This document shows positions 15,191 to 22,892 of a stretch of 24,918 bases of DNA, one piece after another. The first letter of the stretch is position 1. Each line of letters opens with the position of its first letter. The notes under the pieces were generated by a model. That model worked only from the letters and a program-made list of their open reading frames with translations, searched no databases and was not told the DNA's origin. Location of the stretch: positions 1-24,918 of the forward strand of contig JBDTSV010000158.1 of the NCBI GenBank assembly GCA_039930985.1, given 5' to 3'. The position numbers were made by a program, and so were the translations under genes. This stretch comes from CADEED01 sp039930985 (GTDB lineage: Bacteria > Pseudomonadota > Gammaproteobacteria > Steroidobacterales > Steroidobacteraceae).

Positions 15191-16816
15191 TCAATTCTCC
15201 GCCGCCCGGCCCTTCTGCGGGAACAGACCCCGCGGACGGCGCTGGATGAAGAAAATGAGCGCGATCAGCACGAACACCTGCGCCAGAACCGCGCCCACCC
15301 ACGGCTCGAGAACCTTGTTGACGATGCCGAGCGTCAGACCGCTCACGAGAGTGCCCCACAGATTGCCCACGCCACCGAACACCACGACCATGAAGGAATC
15401 GATGATGTAGCTCTGGCCGAGATTCGGACCCACGTTGGTGAGCTGGCTCAGCGCTACGCCTGCGACCCCGGCGATGCCTGCGCCCAGACCGAAGGTCAAC
15501 GCATCGATCCAATGAGTGCGCACACCCATCGCTTTGGCCATGTTGCGATTCTGCGCGACGGCGCGAACCTTGAGGCCCAGCGTGGTCTTCTTCATCACCA
15601 GCTGCAGCACCGCGAACACGATGCCCATGAACAGGAACACGTACAACCGGTTATAGGTGACCGACAACGCGTCATTGATCTGCAACGAGCCGGCCATCCA
15701 CGCCGGCGTCTCGACCGGCACGTTGTTAGGGCTGTAGCCGCGCACCAGCTGCTGCAGGATCAGGCTCACGCCGAACGTGGCGAGCAGCGTCTCCAGCGGC
15801 CTGCCGTACAGAAAGCGCACGATGCCGCGCTCGATGAGGACGCCGACGAAACCCGAGACCACGAACGCCACCGGAATCGCGATCAACACGGAATACTGGA
15901 TGAGACCCGGGAACCAGTGCTGTATGAAGAAGGTGCAGTAAGCACCCAGCATCATGAGCTCGCCATGCGCCATGTTGATGACGCCCATGACGCCGAACGT
16001 GATCGCGAGGCCGATGGCGGCGAGAACCAGCACGCTTCCCAGACCCAAACCGAAGAACAGAGTCTCGACGGTCGAATACATGCGGCGGGCGGCGGCGATC
16101 GTATCGATGACTTCGCCCGCTTCCTTGCGCACGCGTTCGTCGGCTTCCGGAAAGACGCCGTCGTCGCCTGCCGTGACCATGGTGGTCAGCCGGTTGAACA
16201 CATCGGGGCTCAGGGATTTCTCGAGCGCCCGCACGGCGGCGAGACGGGTGTCGGCTTCGCTGCTGTCGAGATCCGCGAGCGCGATTCCCTCGCGCATCGC
16301 CTGCCGGACGCCGCCGTCTGTTTCCTTGTCGATACCGGCACGCAGCAGGGCGACGTTTTCCGCGTCGATGGAGCGCAGCATGTCGCGCACCGCGCCGAGC
16401 CGCACATCCGCGTCGGGGTCGGAAAGGGCGAATGCGGCCACGGCGCTGCGCAGTGCCTTGCGCAGGCTGTTGTTGGTGGTGATGCGCGCGTAGTCATCCG
16501 CCGCGCCGTTGCCCGCCGCTTTCAAGGTCAGCGGGTCGATGAGCGCGAGCGTCGCCTCGCCGCCATCGGTGATGAAAACCTTGTGGTCCGTATTGCGTAG
16601 ATAGAGCTTGCCGTCGAGCAGCGCCGCGAGAACCGCCCTGCCGTTCGGGTGGCGCAGTTCGGTCAGCGTGGTGACCGCCGCCGACTTGTCGGGAAAGTTG
16701 TCGGATGCGAGACCCGTGACCGCGGCCGCGAAAGTCTCATCCGGCGTTTGTGCGTGCGCCACCGTGGCGCACAGCGACATCAGGAACAGCGTGAGCGCCA
16801 GGAGCGCGCCGCGCAT
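15191..16816 (-). CDS. urtB: Urea ABC transporter permease UrtB with N-terminal periplasmic domain
   Basis: From the ATG at 16814-16816 the protein has 541 residues. It starts with a signal peptide (MRGALLALTLFLMSLCATVAHA), then about 220 residues of helical, HEAT-like repeats (for example DADVRLGAVRDML and EADTRLAAVRALE), then the LivH-type permease from about residue 246 (LGSVLVLAAIGLAITFGVMGVINMAHGELMMLGAY). Long UrtB proteins of this type are known in Proteobacteria; the extra domain should lie in the periplasm, where it could contact UrtA. The frame is open to a GTG at 16873, but those 19 codons run through a terminator hairpin and hide the signal peptide. No good ribosome site precedes the chosen ATG, where the U-tract of the hairpin sits. 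Confidence 0.9.
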   Translation of the reverse strand: MRGALLALTLFLMSLCATVAHAQTPDETFAAAVTGLASDNFPDKSAAVTTLTELRHPNGRAVLAALLDGKLYLRNTDHKVFITDGGEATLALIDPLTLKAAGNGAADDYARITTNNSLRKALRSAVAAFALSDPDADVRLGAVRDMLRSIDAENVALLRAGIDKETDGGVRQAMREGIALADLDSSEADTRLAAVRALEKSLSPDVFNRLTTMVTAGDDGVFPEADERVRKEAGEVIDTIAAARRMYSTVETLFFGLGLGSVLVLAAIGLAITFGVMGVINMAHGELMMLGAYCTFFIQHWFPGLIQYSVLIAIPVAFVVSGFVGVLIERGIVRFLYGRPLETLLATFGVSLILQQLVRGYSPNNVPVETPAWMAGSLQINDALSVTYNRLYVFLFMGIVFAVLQLVMKKTTLGLKVRAVAQNRNMAKAMGVRTHWIDALTFGLGAGIAGVAGVALSQLTNVGPNLGQSYIIDSFMVVVFGGVGNLWGTLVSGLTLGIVNKVLEPWVGAVLAQVFVLIALIFFIQRRPRGLFPQKGRAAEN

Positions 16817-16822
16817 TGCAGG

Positions 16823-16854
16823 AAAAAAAGATCCCGGGATTGCTCCCGGGATCT
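16823..16854 (-). terminator. Strong hairpin with U-tract between urtA and urtB
   Basis: An 11-base-pair perfect stem (AGATCCCGGGA with TCCCGGGATCT, 16829-16854, loop GCAA on the minus strand) runs directly into seven T residues (16829-16823). This is a textbook intrinsic terminator after urtA (stop at 16904). The urtB start codon is only six bases past the U-tract. It probably stops most transcripts after the abundant binding protein and lets a fraction read on into urtBCDE and the urease genes. Confidence 0.85.
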
Positions 16855-16903
16855 CAATTGCCTTGTTGGACACCTTATTCAGATTCTTCTTGTTGCTGGT
16901 GAC

Positions 16904-18199
16904 TTACTTGTAGTTCTGGCCCGAGCACTGCTTGGTCTTGGTGTTGTAGTTGCCGCACTTCAACGTGACCCAGTCAGCCTCGATATCCTTGCTGCCCGGC
17001 AGGAAGTCGGACCAGGCGTCGCCCGGTACCAGACCCTTGGTCTGCCAGACCGTGTCGAACTGGCCATCCGCACGGATTTCACCGATGAGCACGGGTTTGG
17101 TCAGGTGGTGGTTAGGCAGCATCTTGGCGATGCCGCCAGTGAGGTTCGGCACTTCGAGGCCGATCATGGCGTCGGTCACCTTGTTCACGTCCGTGCTCTT
17201 CACCTTCTCGACCGCCTTGACCCACATCTGGAAGCCAATCACGTGGGCTTCCATCGGGTCATTGAAGGTCCGCTTCGGGTTCTTGGTGAAGGCATGCCAC
17301 TTGTTGATCCATTCCGTGTTCGCCGGGCTCTTCACGCTCATGAAGTAGTTCCAGGCGGCGAGATGGCCAACCAGCGGCTTGGTGTCGATACCGGCGAGTT
17401 CCTCCTCGCCTACCGAGAACGCCACCACCGGAATGTCCTCCGCCGAGATCTTCTGGTTGCCGAGTTCCTTGTAGAACGGCACGTTGGCGTCGCCATTGAT
17501 GGTCGAGACCACCGCGGTCTTCTTGCCCGCCGAGCCGAACTTCTTGATGTCGGACACGATCGACTGCCAGTCAGAGTGACCGAAGGGCGTGTAGTTGATC
17601 ATGATGTCCGCGTCGGCCACGCCCTTCGCCTTGAGGTAGGCCTCGAGGATCTTGTTGGTGGTACGCGGATACACGTAATCCGTGCCCGCGAGCACCCAGC
17701 GCTTCACGCCGATGTCCTTCATCAGGTAGTCGACGGCCGGGATCGCCTGCTGGTTGGGCGCGGCACCGGTGTAGAACACGTTCTTCGACGATTCCTCACC
17801 TTCGTACTGCACCGGGTAGAACAGCAGGCCGTTGTTCTTCTCGAACACCGGCAGCACCGACTTGCGCGACACGCTGGTCCAGCAACCGAACACCACGGCC
17901 ACCTTGTCCTTGACCAGCAACTGCTCGGCCTTCTCGGCGAACAGCGGCCAGTTCGACGCCGGGTCGACCACCACGGCTTCCAGCTTCTTGCCTAACAACC
18001 CGCCCTTCTTGTTCTGCTCGTCGATGAGCATGAGGACGGTGTCTTTCAGCGTGGTCTCGGAGATCGCCATCGTCCCGGACAGCGAATGCAGCACGCCGAT
18101 CTTGATGGTGTCGGCGGCCTGGGCCGTCGCACCGAGTGTCATCGCGACCGCGGCACCGAGCAATGCGGCACGGCGGGTAATTGTCTTGAGTTGGATCAT
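16904..18199 (-). CDS. urtA: Urea ABC transporter substrate-binding protein UrtA
   Basis: A 431-residue periplasmic urea receptor of the amide-binding/LivJ class. The N-terminus carries a twin-arginine-like motif (KTITRRAALLG) and ends in ATAQAA, suggesting export, possibly by Tat. Family marks are IKIGVLHSLSGTMAISE, VFGCWTSVSRKSVLPVFEKNNGLLFYPVQYEG and the C-terminal IEADWVTLKCGNYN; the two Cys near the end (KCGN, KQCSG) may pair. The ATG at 18197-18199 has AAGGA about 9 bases upstream; the ATG at 18206-18208 is too close to it. The ribosome site overlaps the porin stop codon, so translation is probably coupled. Confidence 0.96.
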   Translation of the reverse strand: MIQLKTITRRAALLGAAVAMTLGATAQAADTIKIGVLHSLSGTMAISETTLKDTVLMLIDEQNKKGGLLGKKLEAVVVDPASNWPLFAEKAEQLLVKDKVAVVFGCWTSVSRKSVLPVFEKNNGLLFYPVQYEGEESSKNVFYTGAAPNQQAIPAVDYLMKDIGVKRWVLAGTDYVYPRTTNKILEAYLKAKGVADADIMINYTPFGHSDWQSIVSDIKKFGSAGKKTAVVSTINGDANVPFYKELGNQKISAEDIPVVAFSVGEEELAGIDTKPLVGHLAAWNYFMSVKSPANTEWINKWHAFTKNPKRTFNDPMEAHVIGFQMWVKAVEKVKSTDVNKVTDAMIGLEVPNLTGGIAKMLPNHHLTKPVLIGEIRADGQFDTVWQTKGLVPGDAWSDFLPGSKDIEADWVTLKCGNYNTKTKQCSGQNYK

Positions 18200-18210
18200 T
18201 GAATTCATCC

Positions 18211-19284
18211 TTACATCTGAATTTGCAGACCGATACCGATCGTCTTGGTGTCGCCACCCACGTCCGGATCGAAGCTCTTGTCGAGGTAGTACAGGCTGAT
18301 GCGCGCGTTGAACGTCTTGATCAGATAGTTCACGTCGAGCTCCAGCGTGTCCTGGTCGAGGTCGGTGCCGAAGAAGTCGAAGGTTGCCTGGCCATACTTG
18401 CCGAGCACCTGGAACTTGCCCGGACCCACTTCCGTCGGGAACAGATAGGCACCGAGCACGTAGAAGCCGTCCTCCTTCTCGTAGCCGCCGCCGACCGGCG
18501 TCGGATAACCACCGAGCCCGTCATACACGGCGAATTCGGATTCGAGCGTCAGCACGCCGGAATTGCCGAGCTTCTTCTCGAGCAGGAAATCGGCCGAGTA
18601 CGCGTCGCCGGCGTCAGCGGTTTGCGCCGCGACGCCAATGGCAAGCAGATCCTTCTCGCCGTAGTACGTGCCGTTCAGGTAGTAGCCGTCTTCCTTGTCC
18701 CAGAAGTCGACTTGCACGCGAGTGGCGAGCAGCACGTCCGAGTCGCCGGTAGTCAGTCCGGAGACATCGAAGGCACCGATCGAGAACTTGACCTTGTCGA
18801 ACTGGCCCCAGTAGGCGATGCCATCGTCACGGCCTTCGGTTTCGAACGGATAGCCGTCCTGCACGCCGTCCTGGTACACGCCCCAGTTGCTGGCGTAGTA
18901 GGGACCGTAGAGATTGGCGCGATCGCTGGGCGGCAGGAAACGGCCGACCCAGATGTTGTGCTTGCCGCCGGCGAAGGAGAACTGCGCCGCCGCGTCGATG
19001 ACGCGAATGGTTTCGTTGCCCTGGTTGTATTCGGTGTTCAGCATGAAGCCGATGTTGTCGGTCGCCTTGCCGCTGATGTAGAGACGCGCGCTGTTCAGCG
19101 TGAAATCGCTGGTCGAGTTGCTGTCCGTACCGCCCTCGCCGTCGTCAAAGTCGAAGTCGGTGTTCGAGAAGCTCGTCCTGATGCCGCCGCCTACCGAGAA
19201 ATCGCCCGCCATGGTTTGAGTGAATGGCAGGGCCGCGAGGCCGATACCTGCTGCTGCTTTGATGATGTGTGACTTGAGTGACAT
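18211..19284 (-). CDS. Outer-membrane porin heading the urea operon
   Basis: A 357-residue protein with a Sec signal peptide ending TQTMAG and a mature chain of alternating amphipathic strands with aromatic girdles, ending in the outer-membrane pattern GIGLQIQM. The segments SARLYISGKATDNIGFMLNTEY and IWVGRFLPPSDRANLYGPYY resemble phosphate-selective porin O/P-type channels. It is rich in Asp, Gly and Tyr. It is the first gene of the urea operon (AAGGAAAACC before ATG) and ends two to eleven bases before urtA, so it is most likely the outer-membrane entry route for urea or short amides. The specificity is inferred from context only. Confidence 0.8.
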   Translation of the reverse strand: MSLKSHIIKAAAGIGLAALPFTQTMAGDFSVGGGIRTSFSNTDFDFDDGEGGTDSNSTSDFTLNSARLYISGKATDNIGFMLNTEYNQGNETIRVIDAAAQFSFAGGKHNIWVGRFLPPSDRANLYGPYYASNWGVYQDGVQDGYPFETEGRDDGIAYWGQFDKVKFSIGAFDVSGLTTGDSDVLLATRVQVDFWDKEDGYYLNGTYYGEKDLLAIGVAAQTADAGDAYSADFLLEKKLGNSGVLTLESEFAVYDGLGGYPTPVGGGYEKEDGFYVLGAYLFPTEVGPGKFQVLGKYGQATFDFFGTDLDQDTLELDVNYLIKTFNARISLYYLDKSFDPDVGGDTKTIGIGLQIQM

Positions 19285-19345
19285 GGTTTTCCTTGTTGGC
19301 TACCCCTGCGATCGACGGTACGAAACGAGTTCCATCGGAGATAGG

Positions 19346-19357
19346 CGTCATTTGACG
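19346..19357. promoter_or_regulatory. Inverted repeat CGTCA-TT-TGACG upstream of the porin gene
   Basis: A 12-base inverted repeat with perfect 5-base arms lies 62 bases before the porin start codon, where an operator for the urea operon could sit. A weak TATCTC follows it on the minus strand as a possible -10, but with no credible -35. The binding protein is unknown. Confidence 0.35.
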
Positions 19358-19367
19358 TAGGCACTCG

Positions 19368-19439
19368 CGCAGTTGTGCGAGAAGGGTGCGCGCGCGCCAA
19401 CCCCTGCACTTCAAAGTCGCAGTTGTACGAATCGTGCGC
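19368..19439. promoter_or_regulatory. Two direct repeats, candidate activator sites between divergent operons
   Basis: CGCAGTTGTGCGA (19368-19380) and CGCAGTTGTACGA (19418-19430) match at 12 of 13 positions and start exactly 50 bases apart, close to five helical turns. Each is followed by GTGCGC (19386-19391 and 19434-19439). They lie 76-138 bases upstream of the inferred start of the sigma-54 transcript and 84-146 bases before the porin ATG, suitable for an activator serving both sides. The adjacent LuxR-type regulator is the natural candidate; NtrC is the alternative, but the sites do not match its usual consensus. Confidence 0.5.
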
Positions 19440-19479
19440 ACCTGCCCGGCCACGCGGAGCATCGGCCGCGCGTAATGCG

Positions 19480-19496
19480 TGGCACGTCGATTGCTA
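19480..19496 (+). promoter_or_regulatory. Sigma-54 (RpoN) -24/-12 promoter
   Basis: TGGCAC (19480-19485), five bases, TTGCTA (19491-19496): both boxes match the RpoN consensus (TGGCAC-N5-TTGCA) at all but the last position, and the invariant GG and GC are separated by exactly ten bases. Transcription should start near 19506, leaving a short leader with AGGGGA (19514-19519) before the GTG at 19524. It implies nitrogen-dependent, activator-driven expression of the kinase/regulator pair. Confidence 0.8.
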
Positions 19497-19523
19497 TCTA
19501 TCGATGGGGAAACAGGGGAAGCG

Positions 19524-22500
19524 GTGAAACCGCGACAGCAAAAAATCATTCGTGAGCGCCGCCAGTACAACCAGTGGGTGGCGAGCCAGACGCTCGAAGA
19601 CTACGCACTGCGTTTCACGGCGCAGCGTGCGCGTCGCTCGACCGCGCGCGTGGGAAACACCGCGCTCGGCCCCATCGCGTTCCTCGCCTGCGAGGCCATC
19701 GGCGGCACGCTGACGCTGCTCTACGGATTTCCGAATGTCGCCTGGGCCATCGGCGCCTTCGCCGTGCTCATGTTCCTCATCGGCCTGCCGATCGCCTACT
19801 ACGCGGCGAAGTACGGCGTCGACATCGACCTGCTGACGCGTGGCGCCGGCTTCGGCTACATGGGCTCGACTGTGACGTCGCTGATCTACGCCTCGTTCAC
19901 ATTCCTGCTGTTCGCCATCGAAGCCAGCATCATGTCGGTGGCGCTGAACCTGGTGTTCGACATCCCGTTGTGGCTGGCGCACATCTGCAGTTCGCTGATC
20001 GTCATCCCCATCGCGCTGTACGGCATCAGCCTCATCAGCAAGATGCAGATCATCACGCAGCCTATCTGGCTCGTCCTGCAGTTCGTACCGATAGCCATCA
20101 TCGCGTGGAAGCATCCCACCGAAATTGCGGCGTGGACCCACTATGGGGGCACCGACGGCACGGGCGGCTCGTTCAACTTCGTGATGTTCGGTCTCGCCGC
20201 GTCGGTACTGCTCTCGCTGCTGCCGCAGATCGGCGAACAGGTCGACTATCTGCGCTTCCTGCCCAGCAAGACGACACAGAATCGGGTTGGCTGGTGGACC
20301 GCGGTCATCGGCACCGGACCGGGCTGGGTGTTGCTCGGCGGTTTCAAACTACTGATCGGCTCGTTCCTCGCGGTGTGGGCGCTGCGCCAGGGCGTGCACG
20401 TCTCACAGGCCGACGAGCCCACCATCATGTATCACCTCGCCTTTCGCGAGGTGTTCCAGTCGCCGACATTCGCGCTGGTCATGACCGGCGTCTTCGTCAT
20501 CGTCTGCCAGCTCAAGATCAACGTCACCAACGCCTACGCCGGCAGCATCGCCTGGTCCAACTTCTTCTCGAGGCTCACGCACTCGCATCCCGGCCGCGTG
20601 GTGTGGCTGGTGTTCAACGTGTTGCTGGCGTTGCTTCTCATGGAGATCGGGATCTTCCGCGCCATCGAGAGCATTCTCGTGATCTATGCCAACTTCGCGG
20701 CCGGGTGGATAGGCGCGTTGACGGCCGACCTCGTGATCAACAAGCCCCTGGGGTTCAGCCCCAAGGACATCGAGTTCAAGCGCGCGCACCTGTACGACAT
20801 CAATCCCGTGGGCGTGGGCGCGCTGGTGATCTCGGTGGTGCTGTCGAGTCTCGCCTTCATGGGCGCGTTCGGGGAAATCGCGCAGATTCTCTCGCCGTTC
20901 GTCGCGCTCGTCGTCGCGTTCTGCGCCGCGCCGCTGATCGCCTGGTGGACCAAGGGCAAGTACTACCTGGCACGACCGCCCACCGGCCTGCCGGAGAAGG
21001 CCACCGAGCTCGAATGCAGCATTTGCGAGAACGTGTTCGAGCGCGGCGACATCGCCATGTGTCCGGCATATTCCGGGCCTATCTGTTCGCTGTGCTGCAC
21101 GCTCGAGGCACGCTGCCGCGACCAGTGCAAGACGAACAGCCGCTTCAACGAGCAACTCGACGGATTCATCGCGCGGTTCCTGCCGGGCCGCGTCGGCGCG
21201 CTGCTCAACACGCGCGCGGGTCATTTCGGCGGCCTGCTGTTGCTGTCGAATCTCGCCATCGGCCTTTTGCTGGGGCTGATCTACCAGCAATACGGCGGTT
21301 CGATGCCCGAGGAGCGCGAGACGATCCGCACCACGCTGTGGCTGGTGTACTTCGCGCTGCTGGTGGTCTCGGGCGTCATGGCATGGCTCATCGTGCTCGC
21401 GCACGAGAGTCGCCGCGCCGCCGAAGCGGAGTCCGCGCATCAGACCTCGATGCTCATGGACGAGATCGACGCGCACAAACGCACCGACGCGGCGCTGGCC
21501 AAGGCCAAGGAAGTCGCCGAAAGCGCCAACGTCGCCAAGACGCGCTACATCGCCGGCATCAGCCACGAGATCCGCACGCCGCTCAATTCCATATACGGCT
21601 ATGCGCAGTTGCTCGAACGCGGCGTCGCGGGTCCGTCGGACAACGCCATTCGCGTGATTCGCCGCAGCGCCGAGCACATGGCCGACCTCATCGACGGCAT
21701 TCTCGACATCTCGAAGATCGAAAACGGCATCCTGCGCCTGGATCGCGACAAGGTGCCGCTGGCCGAATTCCTCGACCAGATCGTCGACATGTTCCGCCTG
21801 CAGGCGGCCGCCAAAGGCATCGAGTTCATCTATAGCCGGCCGCCCCACCTGCCCGCCTTCGTGCACGTCGACCAGAAGCGACTGCGGCAAATCATCATCA
21901 ACCTGATATCCAACGCCATCAAATACACCGAGCGCGGCAGTGCCACGCTCACGGTGCGTTATCGAAGCCAGGTCGCGGAGTTCGAAGTGACCGACACCGG
22001 CGTCGGCATTCCCGCGCACGAGCTCGAGCGCGTGTTCGAGCCCTTCGAACGTGGCCAGGGCGCGAACGTGCGCGCCATTCCGGGCACCGGCCTGGGTCTC
22101 ACCATCACCAAACTACTGACGCAGATCATGGGTGGTGAGATCAACGCCACCAGCGTCGAGGGCCAGGGCACCACGTTCGCGGTGCGCCTGCTGCTCTCCG
22201 AGGCGGCGCCGGCACCGCACGCCGAGCGCGCCTGCGACGCGGGGGCCATCACTCAATACCTGGGGCCGCGGCGCAAGCTGCTGCTGATCGACGACGATGC
22301 CGTGCACATCGACATCGTGCAGAGGCTGCTGCAGCCGCTCGATTTCACCGTCCTCACGGCGCACGACGGCGCGAGCGGCCTGGCGCTTGCCGCCGAAAGC
22401 CGCCCCGACCTCGCCATGATCGACGTTTCCATGCCGGGCATGACCGGCTGGCAGGTGGCGGACGCCCTGCGCGCCATGCCGGGCCTCGATCGCCTGAGGA

Positions 22501-22892
22501 TCGTGATCGTCTCGGCCAACGCGCATGAGTTCTCGCCGGGGGGCGCGGAGTCGCGCCACGACGCGTTCCTCATCAAGCCCATCGACGTAGCGCGCCTGCT
22601 CGAGACCCTGGCGACGCAGCTCGGGTTGAGCTGGGTTCACGAACCCGGCGTCGGCACCGCAGCGCGCGAGACCGACTTGCACAACGCCCTGCCCGATCAT
22701 TCGCGGCATCACGTCGACGATCTCTATCAACTCGGCCTCATCGGTCACGTGCGCGGCATTCAGGCGAAGCTGCGCGAAATGGAAACCGATCCCACCAACA
22801 AACCGTTCGCGACCCGCATGCGCACACTGGTCGCGAACTTCGATCTGAAACGGTACATGAACGTGCTGGAAGGAATGCGCAAACATGGCTAA
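19524..22892 (+). CDS. NCS1 permease-fused hybrid sensor histidine kinase
   Basis: A 1122-residue protein with four parts. Residues about 40-480 form a 12-helix permease resembling the NCS1 nucleobase/hydantoin family (GPIAFLACEAIGGTL, TRGAGFGYMGS, KINVTNAYAGSIAWSNFF). A cytoplasmic linker (498-535) holds eight Cys, including CSIC and CSLCC, suggesting a metal site. Two more hydrophobic segments follow (about 568-588 and 604-626). HisKA has SHEIRTPLN with phospho-accepting His681; HATPase has Asn797, DTGVGI (824-829) and GTGLGL (854-859). A receiver (about 918-1030) has Asp923-925, phospho-acceptor Asp967 and Lys1018. The GTG at 19524 is chosen because the earlier in-frame GTG lies inside the sigma-54 promoter. 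It overlaps the regulator gene by eight bases. It is probably a transport-linked sensor for urea or a related compound. Confidence 0.88.
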   Translation: MKPRQQKIIRERRQYNQWVASQTLEDYALRFTAQRARRSTARVGNTALGPIAFLACEAIGGTLTLLYGFPNVAWAIGAFAVLMFLIGLPIAYYAAKYGVDIDLLTRGAGFGYMGSTVTSLIYASFTFLLFAIEASIMSVALNLVFDIPLWLAHICSSLIVIPIALYGISLISKMQIITQPIWLVLQFVPIAIIAWKHPTEIAAWTHYGGTDGTGGSFNFVMFGLAASVLLSLLPQIGEQVDYLRFLPSKTTQNRVGWWTAVIGTGPGWVLLGGFKLLIGSFLAVWALRQGVHVSQADEPTIMYHLAFREVFQSPTFALVMTGVFVIVCQLKINVTNAYAGSIAWSNFFSRLTHSHPGRVVWLVFNVLLALLLMEIGIFRAIESILVIYANFAAGWIGALTADLVINKPLGFSPKDIEFKRAHLYDINPVGVGALVISVVLSSLAFMGAFGEIAQILSPFVALVVAFCAAPLIAWWTKGKYYLARPPTGLPEKATELECSICENVFERGDIAMCPAYSGPICSLCCTLEARCRDQCKTNSRFNEQLDGFIARFLPGRVGALLNTRAGHFGGLLLLSNLAIGLLLGLIYQQYGGSMPEERETIRTTLWLVYFALLVVSGVMAWLIVLAHESRRAAEAESAHQTSMLMDEIDAHKRTDAALAKAKEVAESANVAKTRYIAGISHEIRTPLNSIYGYAQLLERGVAGPSDNAIRVIRRSAEHMADLIDGILDISKIENGILRLDRDKVPLAEFLDQIVDMFRLQAAAKGIEFIYSRPPHLPAFVHVDQKRLRQIIINLISNAIKYTERGSATLTVRYRSQVAEFEVTDTGVGIPAHELERVFEPFERGQGANVRAIPGTGLGLTITKLLTQIMGGEINATSVEGQGTTFAVRLLLSEAAPAPHAERACDAGAITQYLGPRRKLLLIDDDAVHIDIVQRLLQPLDFTVLTAHDGASGLALAAESRPDLAMIDVSMPGMTGWQVADALRAMPGLDRLRIVIVSANAHEFSPGGAESRHDAFLIKPIDVARLLETLATQLGLSWVHEPGVGTAARETDLHNALPDHSRHHVDDLYQLGLIGHVRGIQAKLREMETDPTNKPFATRMRTLVANFDLKRYMNVLEGMRKHG

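Noticed and set aside
15125..16600. Long antisense frames (also at 16649-17995, 18199-19272, 5814-6845, 3621-4487, 20403-22019 and 19574-21835)
   Set aside because: They lie opposite or out of phase with well-identified genes, have low-complexity Arg/His/Ala-rich translations and no family motifs. They are expected shadows in high-GC coding DNA.
19285..19440. A minus-strand sigma-54 promoter for the porin operon
   Set aside because: TTGGCGCG near 19399 and TGGAAC near 19334 resemble -24 boxes, but neither has GC at the -12 position, so the pairs fail the invariant bases.
19479..19523. Earlier in-frame GTG start for the hybrid kinase
   Set aside because: It falls inside the -24/-12 promoter and upstream of the inferred transcript start; GTG at 19524 has its own ribosome site.
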